A stretch of DNA of 64,000 bases from Thermohalobaculum sp963721105 (GTDB lineage: Bacteria > Pseudomonadota > Alphaproteobacteria > Rhodobacterales > Rhodobacteraceae): the NCBI GenBank assembly GCA_963721105.1, contig CAVRHY010000011.1, positions 930,001 to 994,000 on the forward strand, in the 5' to 3' direction. A model generated the notes under the pieces. It worked only from the letters and a program-made list of their open reading frames with translations. It had not been told where the DNA came from and searched no databases. Below, in pieces: positions 10,241-22,388 of the stretch. Position 1 is the stretch's first letter. Each line of letters begins with the position of its first letter. The position numbers were made by a program, and so were the translations under genes.

Positions 10241-11296
10241 ATGTCCGTCTTCGAACGCTATCTCAGCCTCTGGGTGGGCCTCTGCCTCGTCGCCGGCGTG
10301 GCGCTGGGGCAGGCCGTGCCGGGCGTCTTCGCAGGGCTGGCGGCGCTGGAGGTCGCGCACGTCAACCTGGTCGTTGCCGTGCTGATATGGGCGATGGTCT
10401 ACCCGATGATGATCGCCGTCGACTTCGGCAGCCTCGGCCGGGTCGCCGAGCAGCCGCGCGGCCTCATAGTCACGCTGGTCGTCAATTGGCTGATAAAGCC
10501 GTTCAGCATGGCGGCGCTGGGCGTCGTGTTCTTCCAGCACGTCTTTGCCGGGCTGATCCCGCCCGCCGACGCGCAGGGCTACATCGCCGGGCTGATCCTG
10601 CTGGGTGCGGCGCCCTGCACGGCGATGGTCTTCGTCTGGTCGCAGCTGACGCGCGGCGACGCCACCTACACGCTGGTCCAGGTCAGCGTGAACGACGTGA
10701 TCATGGTCTTTGCCTATGCGCCGATCGTCGCGCTGCTGCTGGGTGTGACCGACATCCCGGTGCCGTGGCAGACGCTGCTGCTTTCGGTCGTGCTCTACGT
10801 CGTCGTGCCGCTGGCCGCAGGCATCCTGACGCGCCGCCGGCTGGTCGGGCAGGGCGGGGCCGCCGCGGTGGAGCGGTTTACCGCGCGCCTCAAGCCGCTC
10901 TCGATTGTCGGCCTGCTGGCGACGGTCGTGCTGCTGTTCGGATTTCAGGGCGGCGTGATCCTGGCGCAGCCGATGGTGATCGCGCTGATCGCCGTGCCGC
11001 TGCTGATCCAGTCCTACGGAATCTTCGCGCTGGCATACGCCGCCGCCTGGGGGCTGCGCGTGCCGTTTCGCGTCGCCGCGCCTTGCGCGATGATCGGCAC
11101 CTCGAATTTCTTCGAGCTGGCGGTGGCGGTCGCCATCAGCCTGTTCGGGCTGAACTCGGGCGCGGCGCTGGCCACCGTCGTCGGCGTTCTCGTCGAGGTG
11201 CCGGTGATGCTGTCGCTGGTTGCCTTCGCCAATCGCACGCAGCACTGGTTCGATGGGCGATCGCCGACCGTGGCGGTGGCGGAGCCGGGCCGGTGA
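10241..11296 (+). CDS. acr3: ACR3-family arsenite efflux permease
   Basis: The 351-residue inner-membrane protein has about ten hydrophobic helices. It shows ACR3 landmarks: YPMMIAVDFG in helix 2, the conserved Cys in LGAAPCTAMVFVWS, and VSVNDVIMVFAYAPIVALLL. It exports arsenite, and probably antimonite, from the cytoplasm. C-terminal VIGTSNFFELAVAVAI-like text (read here as MIGTSNFFELAVAVAI) is also typical. The gene is intact, starts 6 bases after arsR, and its TGA overlaps the GTG start of arsC, which suggests translational coupling. Confidence 0.95.
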   Translation: MSVFERYLSLWVGLCLVAGVALGQAVPGVFAGLAALEVAHVNLVVAVLIWAMVYPMMIAVDFGSLGRVAEQPRGLIVTLVVNWLIKPFSMAALGVVFFQHVFAGLIPPADAQGYIAGLILLGAAPCTAMVFVWSQLTRGDATYTLVQVSVNDVIMVFAYAPIVALLLGVTDIPVPWQTLLLSVVLYVVVPLAAGILTRRRLVGQGGAAAVERFTARLKPLSIVGLLATVVLLFGFQGGVILAQPMVIALIAVPLLIQSYGIFALAYAAAWGLRVPFRVAAPCAMIGTSNFFELAVAVAISLFGLNSGAALATVVGVLVEVPVMLSLVAFANRTQHWFDGRSPTVAVAEPGR

Positions 11297-11728
11297 GCGC
11301 CCCGGAAAGCGTCGTCATCCACCATAACCCGGACTGCGGCACGTCGCGCAGCGTGCTGGCAATCGTGCGGGCCGCCGGCTATCGCCCGACCGTCATCGAA
11401 TACCTGAAGACCGGCTGGACGCGCCCGCAGCTTCTCGGCCTGTTCGCCGCCGCCGGCCTGACGCCGCGCACCGCGCTGCGCGAGACGAAGTCGCCGGCCG
11501 AGGAGTTGGGCCTGCTGGCGCCCGGCGTCGATGACGAGACGCTGCTCGACGCAATGGTCGACGCAGCCGATCCTGGTCAACCGGCCGATCGTCTGCACGC
11601 CGCGCGGCGTGCGCCTCTGCCGGCCCAGCGAGACGGTGCTCGATCTGCTCGACCGCCTGCCGCCCGGCCCGTTCCGCAAAGAGGACGGGCAACTGCTGAT
11701 CGACGAGGCGGGCCGGCGCGTCCTCTGA
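11293..11728 (+). CDS. arsC: Arsenate reductase, glutaredoxin-coupled type (frameshifted)
   Basis: ArsC reduces arsenate to arsenite for export by the neighbouring ACR3. The catalytic Cys lies in IHHNPDCGTSRSVLAIVRA, the signature of the glutaredoxin-dependent ArsC family. The downstream RPIVCTPRGVRLCRPSE carries the conserved arginines of the arsenate site. The start is the GTG at 11293 inside a GTGA overlap with acr3. One frame change occurs near 11570, between DAADP and ILVNRPIV; the product would otherwise be about 144 residues, normal for the family. Confidence 0.9.
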
Positions 11729-11977
11729 CGGGGGGCGGTTCTCCGCCCGCCCGGCCGGACCGGATCAGACGGTCGGCTGCAGGGCGATGCCTCGACCGGG
11801 TCCGGGCACGACGCGGGTCTGGGTTACCGGGCGTTGCTCTGGAACGCGCACGGTGGTCCGGCCCGATCGGCGCGAGACCAGTTGCCCGGCCGAACTGAAC
11901 GGCGAATTGGGCGATAAGGGCCAGGCAGAGGCGCGGGCCGGTCGAGCCGGCCCGCGTGGCTGCGCGCCGGCGTCGGC

Positions 11978-12733
11978 TTACGGCTTCACGGTCAACGTGC
12001 CGGTGCCGCTATTCGGCAGCATCGGCGGCTGGCCGGAGGCGTCGCCCGGCTGGCCGGCCTGCGGCTCGGCATTGTCCGACTTCATCGCGCCGTGGTCGCG
12101 ATCGCCATGGCGGCGGCCCAGGTCGTCAAGGCTGATCGCGCCGTCGTCGTTGCGGTCGCCCATCATGACCATGTGCGCGGTACGCTTGCCGAACTCGTCG
12201 GTCGTGACCTGGCCGTCGCCGTCGGCGTCATGCGACTGGAACTGCCTGACCATCCGCTCGTGCATGGCGTCCAGCCAGAGCTGCTGGTACTCGTCGAGCG
12301 AGAGCTGGCCGTTGCCGTCGGCATCGAACTTCGCCAGCCGGTCGGCGCGCCACTGGTCGACCTCGTCCTGCGTCACCTGGCCGTCGCCGTTGGTGTCATA
12401 GGTGTCGAGGAACTCCTGAATGCGGATCTTCGCCTTGACGCCGTGGCGGTGACCACCGCCGTCCCGGTCCATGCCGTGCCCGCCCATTCCATGATGGCCC
12501 ATCATGCCGCGATGCATGTCGCCATGATCCCGGCCGCCATGGTGCCAATCGCCATGACCACGGTCCATGTCGTCTTCATCGTCCATCATGCCGGCGCCCA
12601 TCATTCCGGCGCTCATCATGCCGTCATTGTCGCCGCTCCGCTCGGACTGCCAGTCGCTGCCGGCGCTGGCGACGAGCGGCACGGCTGCCGCGAGCGCTAT
12701 GACGGCGACGGTGGCTGCAAGGATCTTTTTCAT
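11978..12733 (-). CDS. Secreted EF-hand protein with Met/His-rich segment
   Basis: The 251-residue protein has a Sec signal peptide (residues 1-24). An unusual Met/His/Asp/Gly-rich stretch (about 35-100) follows, containing repeated GMM and HGG/HHG motifs. Four EF-hand-like loops then appear: DTNGDGQVTQDE, DADGNGQLSLDE, DADGDGQVTTDE and DRNDDGAISLDD. The C-terminal 45 residues are Pro/Gly/Ser-rich. The loops should bind calcium in the periplasm or outside the cell. The Met/His-rich segment resembles copper- or silver-binding regions, but that is inference. GGAG precedes the start. It stands alone, transcribed away from alaS and convergent with the ars operon. Confidence 0.88.
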   Translation of the reverse strand: MKKILAATVAVIALAAAVPLVASAGSDWQSERSGDNDGMMSAGMMGAGMMDDEDDMDRGHGDWHHGGRDHGDMHRGMMGHHGMGGHGMDRDGGGHRHGVKAKIRIQEFLDTYDTNGDGQVTQDEVDQWRADRLAKFDADGNGQLSLDEYQQLWLDAMHERMVRQFQSHDADGDGQVTTDEFGKRTAHMVMMGDRNDDGAISLDDLGRRHGDRDHGAMKSDNAEPQAGQPGDASGQPPMLPNSGTGTLTVKP

Positions 12734-13001
12734 ACTCTCGCTCCAAATTCCTGAGATGCAGGTGGAACGCGAGCCGCGAAGCGGTCCGTTGCCGCCGCGG
12801 GTTAAATCGCTGTCATGCGGCGTGTCCGGAAGCGGGCGCCGTCATTGCCGGCATCGCGTTGAACCGTCCGTTCGTGGCGCGCGGGTCGCCGCTGATCACG
12901 AGCGTTCGAGCTTCCGCCCGAACCGGAAAGCTGCGCGGGCAGGCAGTCCGAAACGACACGGCCACGGCGTCCCGCCCCTGCCAGCCGTCCGGTGCGCTGC
13001 C
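12734..13001. other. Intergenic region between alaS and the EF-hand gene
   Basis: These 268 bases contain the promoter side of the EF-hand gene and the 3' side of alaS. I find no conserved reading frame, tRNA or convincing T-tailed terminator here. Confidence 0.5.
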
Positions 13002-15668
<2,667 letters not shown>

Positions 15669-15822
15669 CACGCGCCCTCATCAGGAAAATTCCAGCTTCG
15701 CGCGCCTCTTATCGCCCGGACCCTGCGGTGTCCACTCGCGCGGTCCATCATCGGCGCTCGCGCTACGCCCGTCTGCGAGGTGCGTTCTCGGCCACCACAA
15801 ACAACCATAACAGGAGGACGGC

Positions 15823-16551
15823 ATGGCACGATATCGCGGTACGATGCTCGCGGCGTCGGTGGCGCTGGGGCTTGTCGCGGCGGCGGGTCCCGCGGCGCAG
15901 GCTGCCGAGGATATCCCCTACGTCGTCACCGGCAACCAGCACATCCTGATCGGGGTCACGCTCGACGAGGAGGCAGTGCGTGCGGCGTTGCCCGAGGGAC
16001 TCGAGCCGGCGGAGGGCATGACCGGCGGGGTCAACCTCTACACGTCAACTGGCGGCGAGGGCGTCGACCCCTACGATCGCTGCTATGTCTGGGTCGACCT
16101 TGTGGGCTTTGATTCGATCACCGGCAACAAGGGACGTTACATCCTGTGGATCGCCGGCACCAGCCATCTGGGCAAGATGGAGCGGCTCGGCTACCGCGCC
16201 GAAGCGGGCGAGACCGCGGTGACGATTAACGGCACGTCCGCGAGCGCGACGACGTCGGTCGGCGGCGAGGAGGTGATCACGGCCATGGTCGAGTTCCCCG
16301 ATGACGCGTGCGGCCCCGCGCGGGGGTCGCTGAACTACCCGAGCGTTCCCGTCGGGGCCGACGGCATGCCCGTCACGCAGTACCTCTTCGCCGCCGAGAT
16401 CTGCGGCGCGACGCCGGTCTCGGTCGAATTCTCGGCGCCCGCGGATCACACGCTGTCGACCCTGAAGCCCGAGCTGGCCGGTTGGGCGGCGGTCGCGCGC
16501 GAGCTGAGCTTCGCCGCGAGCCCGGCGATGGCGCTGCCGAAGGCCGACTGA
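15823..16551 (+). CDS. Secreted protein of unknown function, possibly acetoacetate decarboxylase-like
   Basis: The 242-residue protein has a signal peptide (about residues 1-27, ending AAQAAED). I do not recognise the family with confidence. The segment VRAALPEGLEPAEGMTGGVN followed by YVWVDLVGFDS and GRYILWIAGTSHLGKME resembles the opening strands of acetoacetate decarboxylase-like or DUF2071-like beta folds, where a substrate-facing barrel begins with such an LP-G-L-P motif. Two cysteines (DACGPA, EICGA) might pair in the periplasm. AGGAGG precedes the ATG. It sits alone on the plus strand between alaS and recA and converges with recA. Confidence 0.75.
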   Translation: MARYRGTMLAASVALGLVAAAGPAAQAAEDIPYVVTGNQHILIGVTLDEEAVRAALPEGLEPAEGMTGGVNLYTSTGGEGVDPYDRCYVWVDLVGFDSITGNKGRYILWIAGTSHLGKMERLGYRAEAGETAVTINGTSASATTSVGGEEVITAMVEFPDDACGPARGSLNYPSVPVGADGMPVTQYLFAAEICGATPVSVEFSAPADHTLSTLKPELAGWAAVARELSFAASPAMALPKAD

Positions 16552-16552
16552 C

Positions 16553-16589
16553 ATGGTGATGCAGGGTGGGTGCGACCCACCCTGCATCG

Positions 16590-16593
<4 letters not shown>
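16553..16593. terminator. Bidirectional stem-loop between the secreted protein gene and recA
   Basis: GATGCAGGGTGGGT (16558-16571) pairs perfectly with ACCCACCCTGCATC (16575-16588) across a 3-base loop. Two wobble pairs and a further ATG/CAT extend the stem to about 19 bp. It follows one stop codon and overlaps the recA stop codon, so it probably terminates both convergent transcripts. There is no clear T tract on either side. Confidence 0.65.
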
Positions 16594-17627
<1,034 letters not shown>

Positions 17628-17910
17628 CGTGCGCCTTTCGAGCTTCAACAGGGTCCCGGTCATGCGGACGGCTCCTTCTTGTCACATCCCCGCCCCCGCC
17701 GCAAAGACCACTCCCGGGGCCCTTTTGCGCGGGGGCGCAAACAGTCGTATGTTCACATGATGTTCTCACAAGCCGCAGCACAAAGAAAGAACAAAATCGA
17801 CTCCAACATCCGCCAGTTGAGGCCATCACGGTTTACGAAAGGTTAACTGCTCCGGCAGTTTAGCGCCGGGAGGCCCCGCGAGGCGCCGGGGGGCGACGTC
17901 GACGCACGGG
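17628..17910. other. recA promoter region and cckA 3' flank
   Basis: These 283 bases separate recA from the cckA stop. They hold the SOS box described separately and an unusually AT-rich patch near 17760-17850 compared with surrounding DNA, consistent with the recA promoter. A short imperfect stem (CTGCTCCGGCAG, about 17847-17858) lies near the cckA end. Confidence 0.5.
17751..17765. promoter_or_regulatory. SOS box (LexA site) upstream of recA
   Basis: GTTCACATGATGTTC is an exact GTTC-N7-GTTC, the LexA operator consensus established for alphaproteobacteria. It lies upstream of recA in the expected region. Confidence 0.85.
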
Positions 17911-20355
17911 CTAGACGGGCGCCGACTGGGTGTCGCCCGGAGCGGCACCTGATGGCGGTCGCGAATCCATTGCCAGCTTCACCTTGGCGGTCAGGTCGTT
18001 CAGCGAGAACGGCTTGGGCAGGAACAGGAAGTCGGAGCCGACCATATTGCGCCGGAAAGAATCCTCAGCGTAGCCCGAGATGAAGATGACGCGTAGGTCG
18101 GGGCGCAGCCGGCGCGCCTTGGCAGCAAACGTCGGCCCGTCCATGCCGGGCATGACGACGTCCGAGACCAGCACATCGACATTCTCGTGCGTCTCGGACA
18201 GCAGGGCCATCGCGTCCTCGGCCAACTCGGCCTCGACGACGCGATAGCCGCGCAGCTTGAGCGCGCGCGAGGCGAAGGAGCGAACCGGCGCCTCGTCCTC
18301 GACCAGCATGACGGCGCCCTGACCTGTCAGGTCCGGCGGCGGCAGGGGCGGCGCCTCTGCCTGCGGGGGCGCCATTTCCTCTTCGCGAGGCCAGGCGCGC
18401 GGTAGCAGGATGGTGAAGCGGGCACCGCTGTCGACCAGGTTCTCCACATAGATGTAACCGCCCGACTGTTTGACGATCCCGTAGACGGTCGACAGGCCCA
18501 GCCCGGTTCCCTCGCCCTTGGGCTTGGTCGTGAAGAACGGGTCGAAGACGCGGTCGATCAGGTGCGGCTCTACGCCGTGGCCCTGGTCCGAGACGGCGAT
18601 CTCGACATACTCGCCGGCCGGGATGGAGACGCCGGGCCGCTTTACCTCGACGGCGATGGTGACGTTGCGCGTGGCGATCGTCACGACGCCGCCATCGGGC
18701 ATGGCGTCGCGGGCGTTGACGACGAGGTTCATCAGCGCCTGCTCGAGCTGCTGGTTGTCGGCGCGCACCGAGCCGAGATCGCGTCCGTGCGCGAGGTTCA
18801 GTGAGATCGTCTCGCCGATCAGCCGGTCGAGCAGGTAGAGCGTGTCGGTGACGACGTCCTGCACGCTCAGCAGCTTCGGCTGCAGCGTCTGCTTGCGCGA
18901 GAAAGCCAGGAGCTGGCGCACCAGCGTCGCCGCACGATTGGCGTTCTGTCGGATCTGCGTCAGGTCCGAGAAGTCCGGATGGCTGGCGTCCTTGCGCAGC
19001 AGCAGCAGGTCGCAGTGCCCGCTGATCGCCGTCAGGACGTTGTTGAAGTCATGCGCAACGCCGCCGGCGAGCTTGCCGACCGCCTCCATCTTCTGGCTCT
19101 GCGCGAACTTGTCCTCCAGAAGGCGCAGCTCGGAGGCGTCGTTCAGCACGGCGATCAGGCAGGGCTGGCCCTGCAGCACCATGCGCGTCAGCGAGACCTG
19201 GGCGAACACGTCGTAGCTGGCGTGGCTCAGGCGCACCATCTCGCCGCCGCCGTCCTCGCGGCCGGACCGCACCTCGTTCAGCATGCCGTCGAGCGAGCGG
19301 CCGAGTGGCTGGACCAGCTCGTCCAGCATCATACCGGCGTCGAAGCGCTCGCCCAGCATCTCGCGCGCCTGCGCGTTGCCCCAGAGCACACGCCCCTCGA
19401 GGTCGAGCTGCACCAGCGAGACCGGGATCGCCTCCAGCGTCTCGGCTGCGCTGACCTGGCTGGCGGTCTCGGAATCGGGGACGAAGAGGTAGATCTCGTG
19501 CGTGACGCCCGCGCCGCTGCGCCCCGTTCCGTTGTGCCCCGCCCCGTTGTGCCCCGCGCCGTTGTTGCCTGCAGGTCGCCCCGCGTTGCGTTCGGTGACG
19601 ATCGCCGTCAGCGCCAGCCGCTCGCGTCCGTCGGTGCCCGGCAGCAGGACGCGGCCGGCGACGAAGACGCCGGCGTCGACCTGCTCGCGCAGGATGTCGA
19701 TCGCCTCGTCGGCAAAGATGCGGCGGAAGACGTCGTTCGCCAGCACGCCGTCGCCGGGGCTGATCCTCAGATACCCGAAGGGCAGCGCGTCGCAGTCGCG
19801 CCCCTGGCCCCCGGGACGGAGCTGGCCGAGGCGCGCCCCCGGCATAAGCTGCCAGACCAGCCGGTTGCGACCGGCCAGCGACACGGCCAGCATGACGCCC
19901 GCGCCGCTGCCGGCGAGCCTGTCGGAGGCGCCGAAGCGCTCGACCGCCAGCCCGTCCTGCACCGCGATGCGCGACAGCCGGTAGACCTCGGCCGGGGTGA
20001 CGCCGAGTAGTGGCTCGAGGATCTCGGCCGCCGAGCTCAAGCTTGCCGTGACCGCGCGCACGGCGGCGTTGGCGACGATAACGCGGCCGTCGCGGAGCGT
20101 GACGAAGACGGGCCAGTCGCGATCATCGATACGCACGCGCGTGTGCTCGGATTCGGGCGGCGAGATGCGGCGCCAGACGACGTAGAGCACCGCCGCGGCG
20201 GCGACAGCCGCGCCCACTGCGATGATGACGGGCAGCACCGTCCACGCCCCGCAGGCCCAGCCCACGCAGGCGGTGGCGCGCCCCATCGCCTGCGCGTCGG
20301 CCGCCCAGCCGAGGGCGGCGAGCGCAATCGGAAGGAGCAGCCGCGGAGGTGCCAT
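17911..20355 (-). CDS. cckA: Hybrid histidine kinase CckA
   Basis: The 814-residue membrane kinase has an N-terminal signal/TM region with helices near residues 1-20 and 38-62. Two poorly conserved sensor/PAS regions follow (about 75-290 and 310-440). A HisKA domain carries the H-box GGVAHDFNNVLTAI; the HATPase domain has NLVVNARDAM, DQGHGV and GTGLGLSTVYGIV; the C-terminal receiver has DVVMPGMDG and LPKPF. The HDFNN box and receiver match CckA, which phosphorylates ChpT and so controls the CtrA cell-cycle regulator. Its position beside recA supports orthology. A low-complexity NGAGH repeat (about residues 260-280) is encoded by a 15-bp tandem repeat. Confidence 0.92.
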   Translation of the reverse strand: MAPPRLLLPIALAALGWAADAQAMGRATACVGWACGAWTVLPVIIAVGAAVAAAAVLYVVWRRISPPESEHTRVRIDDRDWPVFVTLRDGRVIVANAAVRAVTASLSSAAEILEPLLGVTPAEVYRLSRIAVQDGLAVERFGASDRLAGSGAGVMLAVSLAGRNRLVWQLMPGARLGQLRPGGQGRDCDALPFGYLRISPGDGVLANDVFRRIFADEAIDILREQVDAGVFVAGRVLLPGTDGRERLALTAIVTERNAGRPAGNNGAGHNGAGHNGTGRSGAGVTHEIYLFVPDSETASQVSAAETLEAIPVSLVQLDLEGRVLWGNAQAREMLGERFDAGMMLDELVQPLGRSLDGMLNEVRSGREDGGGEMVRLSHASYDVFAQVSLTRMVLQGQPCLIAVLNDASELRLLEDKFAQSQKMEAVGKLAGGVAHDFNNVLTAISGHCDLLLLRKDASHPDFSDLTQIRQNANRAATLVRQLLAFSRKQTLQPKLLSVQDVVTDTLYLLDRLIGETISLNLAHGRDLGSVRADNQQLEQALMNLVVNARDAMPDGGVVTIATRNVTIAVEVKRPGVSIPAGEYVEIAVSDQGHGVEPHLIDRVFDPFFTTKPKGEGTGLGLSTVYGIVKQSGGYIYVENLVDSGARFTILLPRAWPREEEMAPPQAEAPPLPPPDLTGQGAVMLVEDEAPVRSFASRALKLRGYRVVEAELAEDAMALLSETHENVDVLVSDVVMPGMDGPTFAAKARRLRPDLRVIFISGYAEDSFRRNMVGSDFLFLPKPFSLNDLTAKVKLAMDSRPPSGAAPGDTQSAPV
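19514..19573. repeat. 15-bp tandem repeat inside cckA
   Basis: Four imperfect 15-bp units of the form CCGTTGTGCCCCGCC encode four five-residue units (NNGAG, HNGAG, HNGTG, RSGAG on the minus strand) in the linker before the second PAS region. The multiple-of-three unit keeps the frame, so copy number can vary without breaking the kinase. Confidence 0.8.
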
Positions 20356-20418
20356 CGTTCCCTGCCTCGTTTCGGTCCGGATCTAGCACCCGGCTAGACA
20401 CAATTCGTAAACAGAAGA

Positions 20419-21685
20419 TCAATTTTCGCTCGGGTTGTCGCTATTGTCGAGCAACGCGGCGTGGAACCCGTCGCCGGCGGGGGGCGCCGGCGCGCGGCTT
20501 TCGGCCAGTCTCCAGCCCGGCGCGCGGGCGAGAAAGGCCCCGACCCGGTCCGCGTTCTCGCGCGGCAGGATCGAGCAGGTGGCATAGAGGATGCGCCCGC
20601 CCGGTGCCGCGAGTCGCGCGGCCTGGTCGAGCAGCGCGTCCTGCGTTGCCGCCAGCCGGTCGAGGGCGGCAGGCGTCAGCCGCCATTTCGCGTCCGGGTT
20701 GCGCCGCCAGGCGCCCGAGCCCGAGCAGGGCGCGTCGACGAACACCAGGTCGCAGGCGCCGGCCAGCCCGTCCAGCGCCGCCGTCGGCACGATCTCGACC
20801 CGGGCACCGGCGCGCGCCGCGCGATCCGGCAGCCCGGCGATCCGCTGCGGCGCGATGTCATGCGCGAGCAGGCGTCCGACGTTTTGCATGGAAGCGGCCA
20901 GTGCCAGCGTTTTGCCGCCGCCGCCGGCGCAGAGGTCCAGCACCGTCTCGCCGGGCCGCGCATCGGCCAGATCGGCGACGGCCTGGCTGGCGGTGTCCTG
21001 GATCTCGACCAGGCCTTGCGCGTAGGCGCTTGACCCGGCGACCCGGCGCGCCCCATCGAGCACGCGGAGCGCGGTCGGCGCGAGCGGCACGGGCCCGGCT
21101 TCGATTCCGTCCCCGGCAAGCGCGGCGACCGCCTCGGCGGGCGTCGCCTTCAGCAGGTTGACGCGCAGATCCAGCGGCGCGCGGGCGCGCAGCGCCTCCA
21201 GCATGGCGTCGGGCGTGCCCCGCCAGCTCGCCGGCCAACCAGTCGGGGAAATCCAGCCGCACCGGCCGGGGCGCTTCGGCCGGCGGCCGGGCAGGTCGGC
21301 GCTCGGCCCCGGCCAGCGGCGCCGGCGCGTGGCCCTCTCCGGTGAACAGCGCGGCCGGGTCGATTCCGTCGAGCATCAGGCTGCCGCGCAGCAGTGCGCG
21401 GCCGCCGGCTGTTCCGCTTGCCCCGTCCGGCTGGCCGTCCGCCGGCTTGTCCCCGGACTCCCCCGCTGGCTCGCCAGGCAGGTCGCCCGCGCCCGCCACC
21501 CAGGCGGCCGAGCGCATCCGCCGCACCGCGTCGTAGACGAGATCGGCAATGGCGCGCCGGTCGCCCGAGCCGGCGAAGCGGTGCGCCCGGCCCCAGCCAG
21601 TCAGCACCCGGTCCAGCCCCTCCGTGCCCGCGGCCCAGGTGTCGACGATCTCGATCGCCGCCGCGATCCGCGCACCGGGGGTCAT
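20419..21685 (-). CDS. rsmB: RsmB/NOP-family rRNA (cytosine-C5) methyltransferase (frameshifted)
   Basis: This is a SAM-dependent m5C methyltransferase. The N-terminal helical NusB-like part runs from MTPGARIAAAIEIVDTW to about residue 120. After one frame change near 21200 the catalytic domain follows: LDLCAGGGGKTLALAA for SAM binding, DAPCSGSG and YATCSILPRENAD. The two cysteines are the paired catalytic residues of the family. Product length would be about 420 residues. It lies near guaB, a neighbourhood common in alphaproteobacteria, but separated from it by an opposing membrane-protein gene. Target could be 16S C967 as in RsmB, but other specificities exist in the NOP family. Confidence 0.85.
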
Positions 21686-21753
21686 GCCGGACGAGCCCAT
21701 CTCTGCCCCGGGGTTCTCGCGCAAGCTGTGCGCCGCATGTGACGGGCAGCGCG

Positions 21754-22384
21754 ATGCCGACCACGACCGAGGCTCTTGGGCTCATCATTTTCCTGATGCC
21801 GGGGTTCATCGGTGCCGGCGTCACGAGCTATTTGCGCAACGAGCCGCTCTCGGCGATCAACCTTGCCATCCTGGCCGTTCTCATCAGCCTGCTCGCGAAC
21901 CCGATCGCCATGCTCTTCGGCGTGGCCGTGCTTGGCCTGAAGGACATCACCGACCGCAACCTGCAGGCCTTCGCGGTGACGGGCTACTTCGTTTTCGCAA
22001 GTGCCGTCGCTACCGCGATCGGCATCGTCTTCGGCGTCATCATCCAGAGTGCCTGGCTGCGTCGGTCGCTCTACAAACTCGTGCTCACGGAGGAGTTCGC
22101 GCTCGGCAGTGTCCGGGAGCATGTCCTGCGCGAGCAGCAGTGGCAATCGGCAACCTTTCATCTCCGGGACGGGCGCCGCATCCTCGGGTACGTGAAGTAT
22201 TTCACGACGGCCAAGGAGATGGAGCAATTCTGTATCGGTGGTGCGACGATCGAAGCCGGAAATTGCCCCCGTTACCCTTCCGCAGCCACGAAGGGAAATT
22301 CCGGGCCTGTAGAACGTCGTGATTGGCTCCCGGCCCACCTCGCCGAAGCCGACGCCGGCGGTCGACCCCAAGCCCGAGGAGTAG
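21754..22384 (+). CDS. Membrane protein, DUF6338-like (frameshifted at 3' end)
   Basis: The protein has about 210 residues with three hydrophobic segments: LGLIIFLMPGFIGAGVTSYL at about 8-27, about 35-62 and about 73-97. A soluble tail contains VLREQQWQSATFHLRDGRRI then LGYVKYFTTAKE. A PGF motif in the first helix and a late 'hydrophobic-DGR-hydrophobic-Gly' strand recall DUF6338 proteins, whose function is unknown. Past about 22260 the frame changes; the alternative frame ends VIGSRPTSPKPTPAVDPKPEE at the TAG at 22382. It is divergent from rsmB by 68 bases and convergent with guaB. Confidence 0.6.
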
Positions 22385-22388
22385 GGCA

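Noticed and set aside
11787..12401. Plus-strand ORF opposite the EF-hand gene
   Set aside because: It is antisense to clear EF-hand loops and has no ribosome site or motif of its own.
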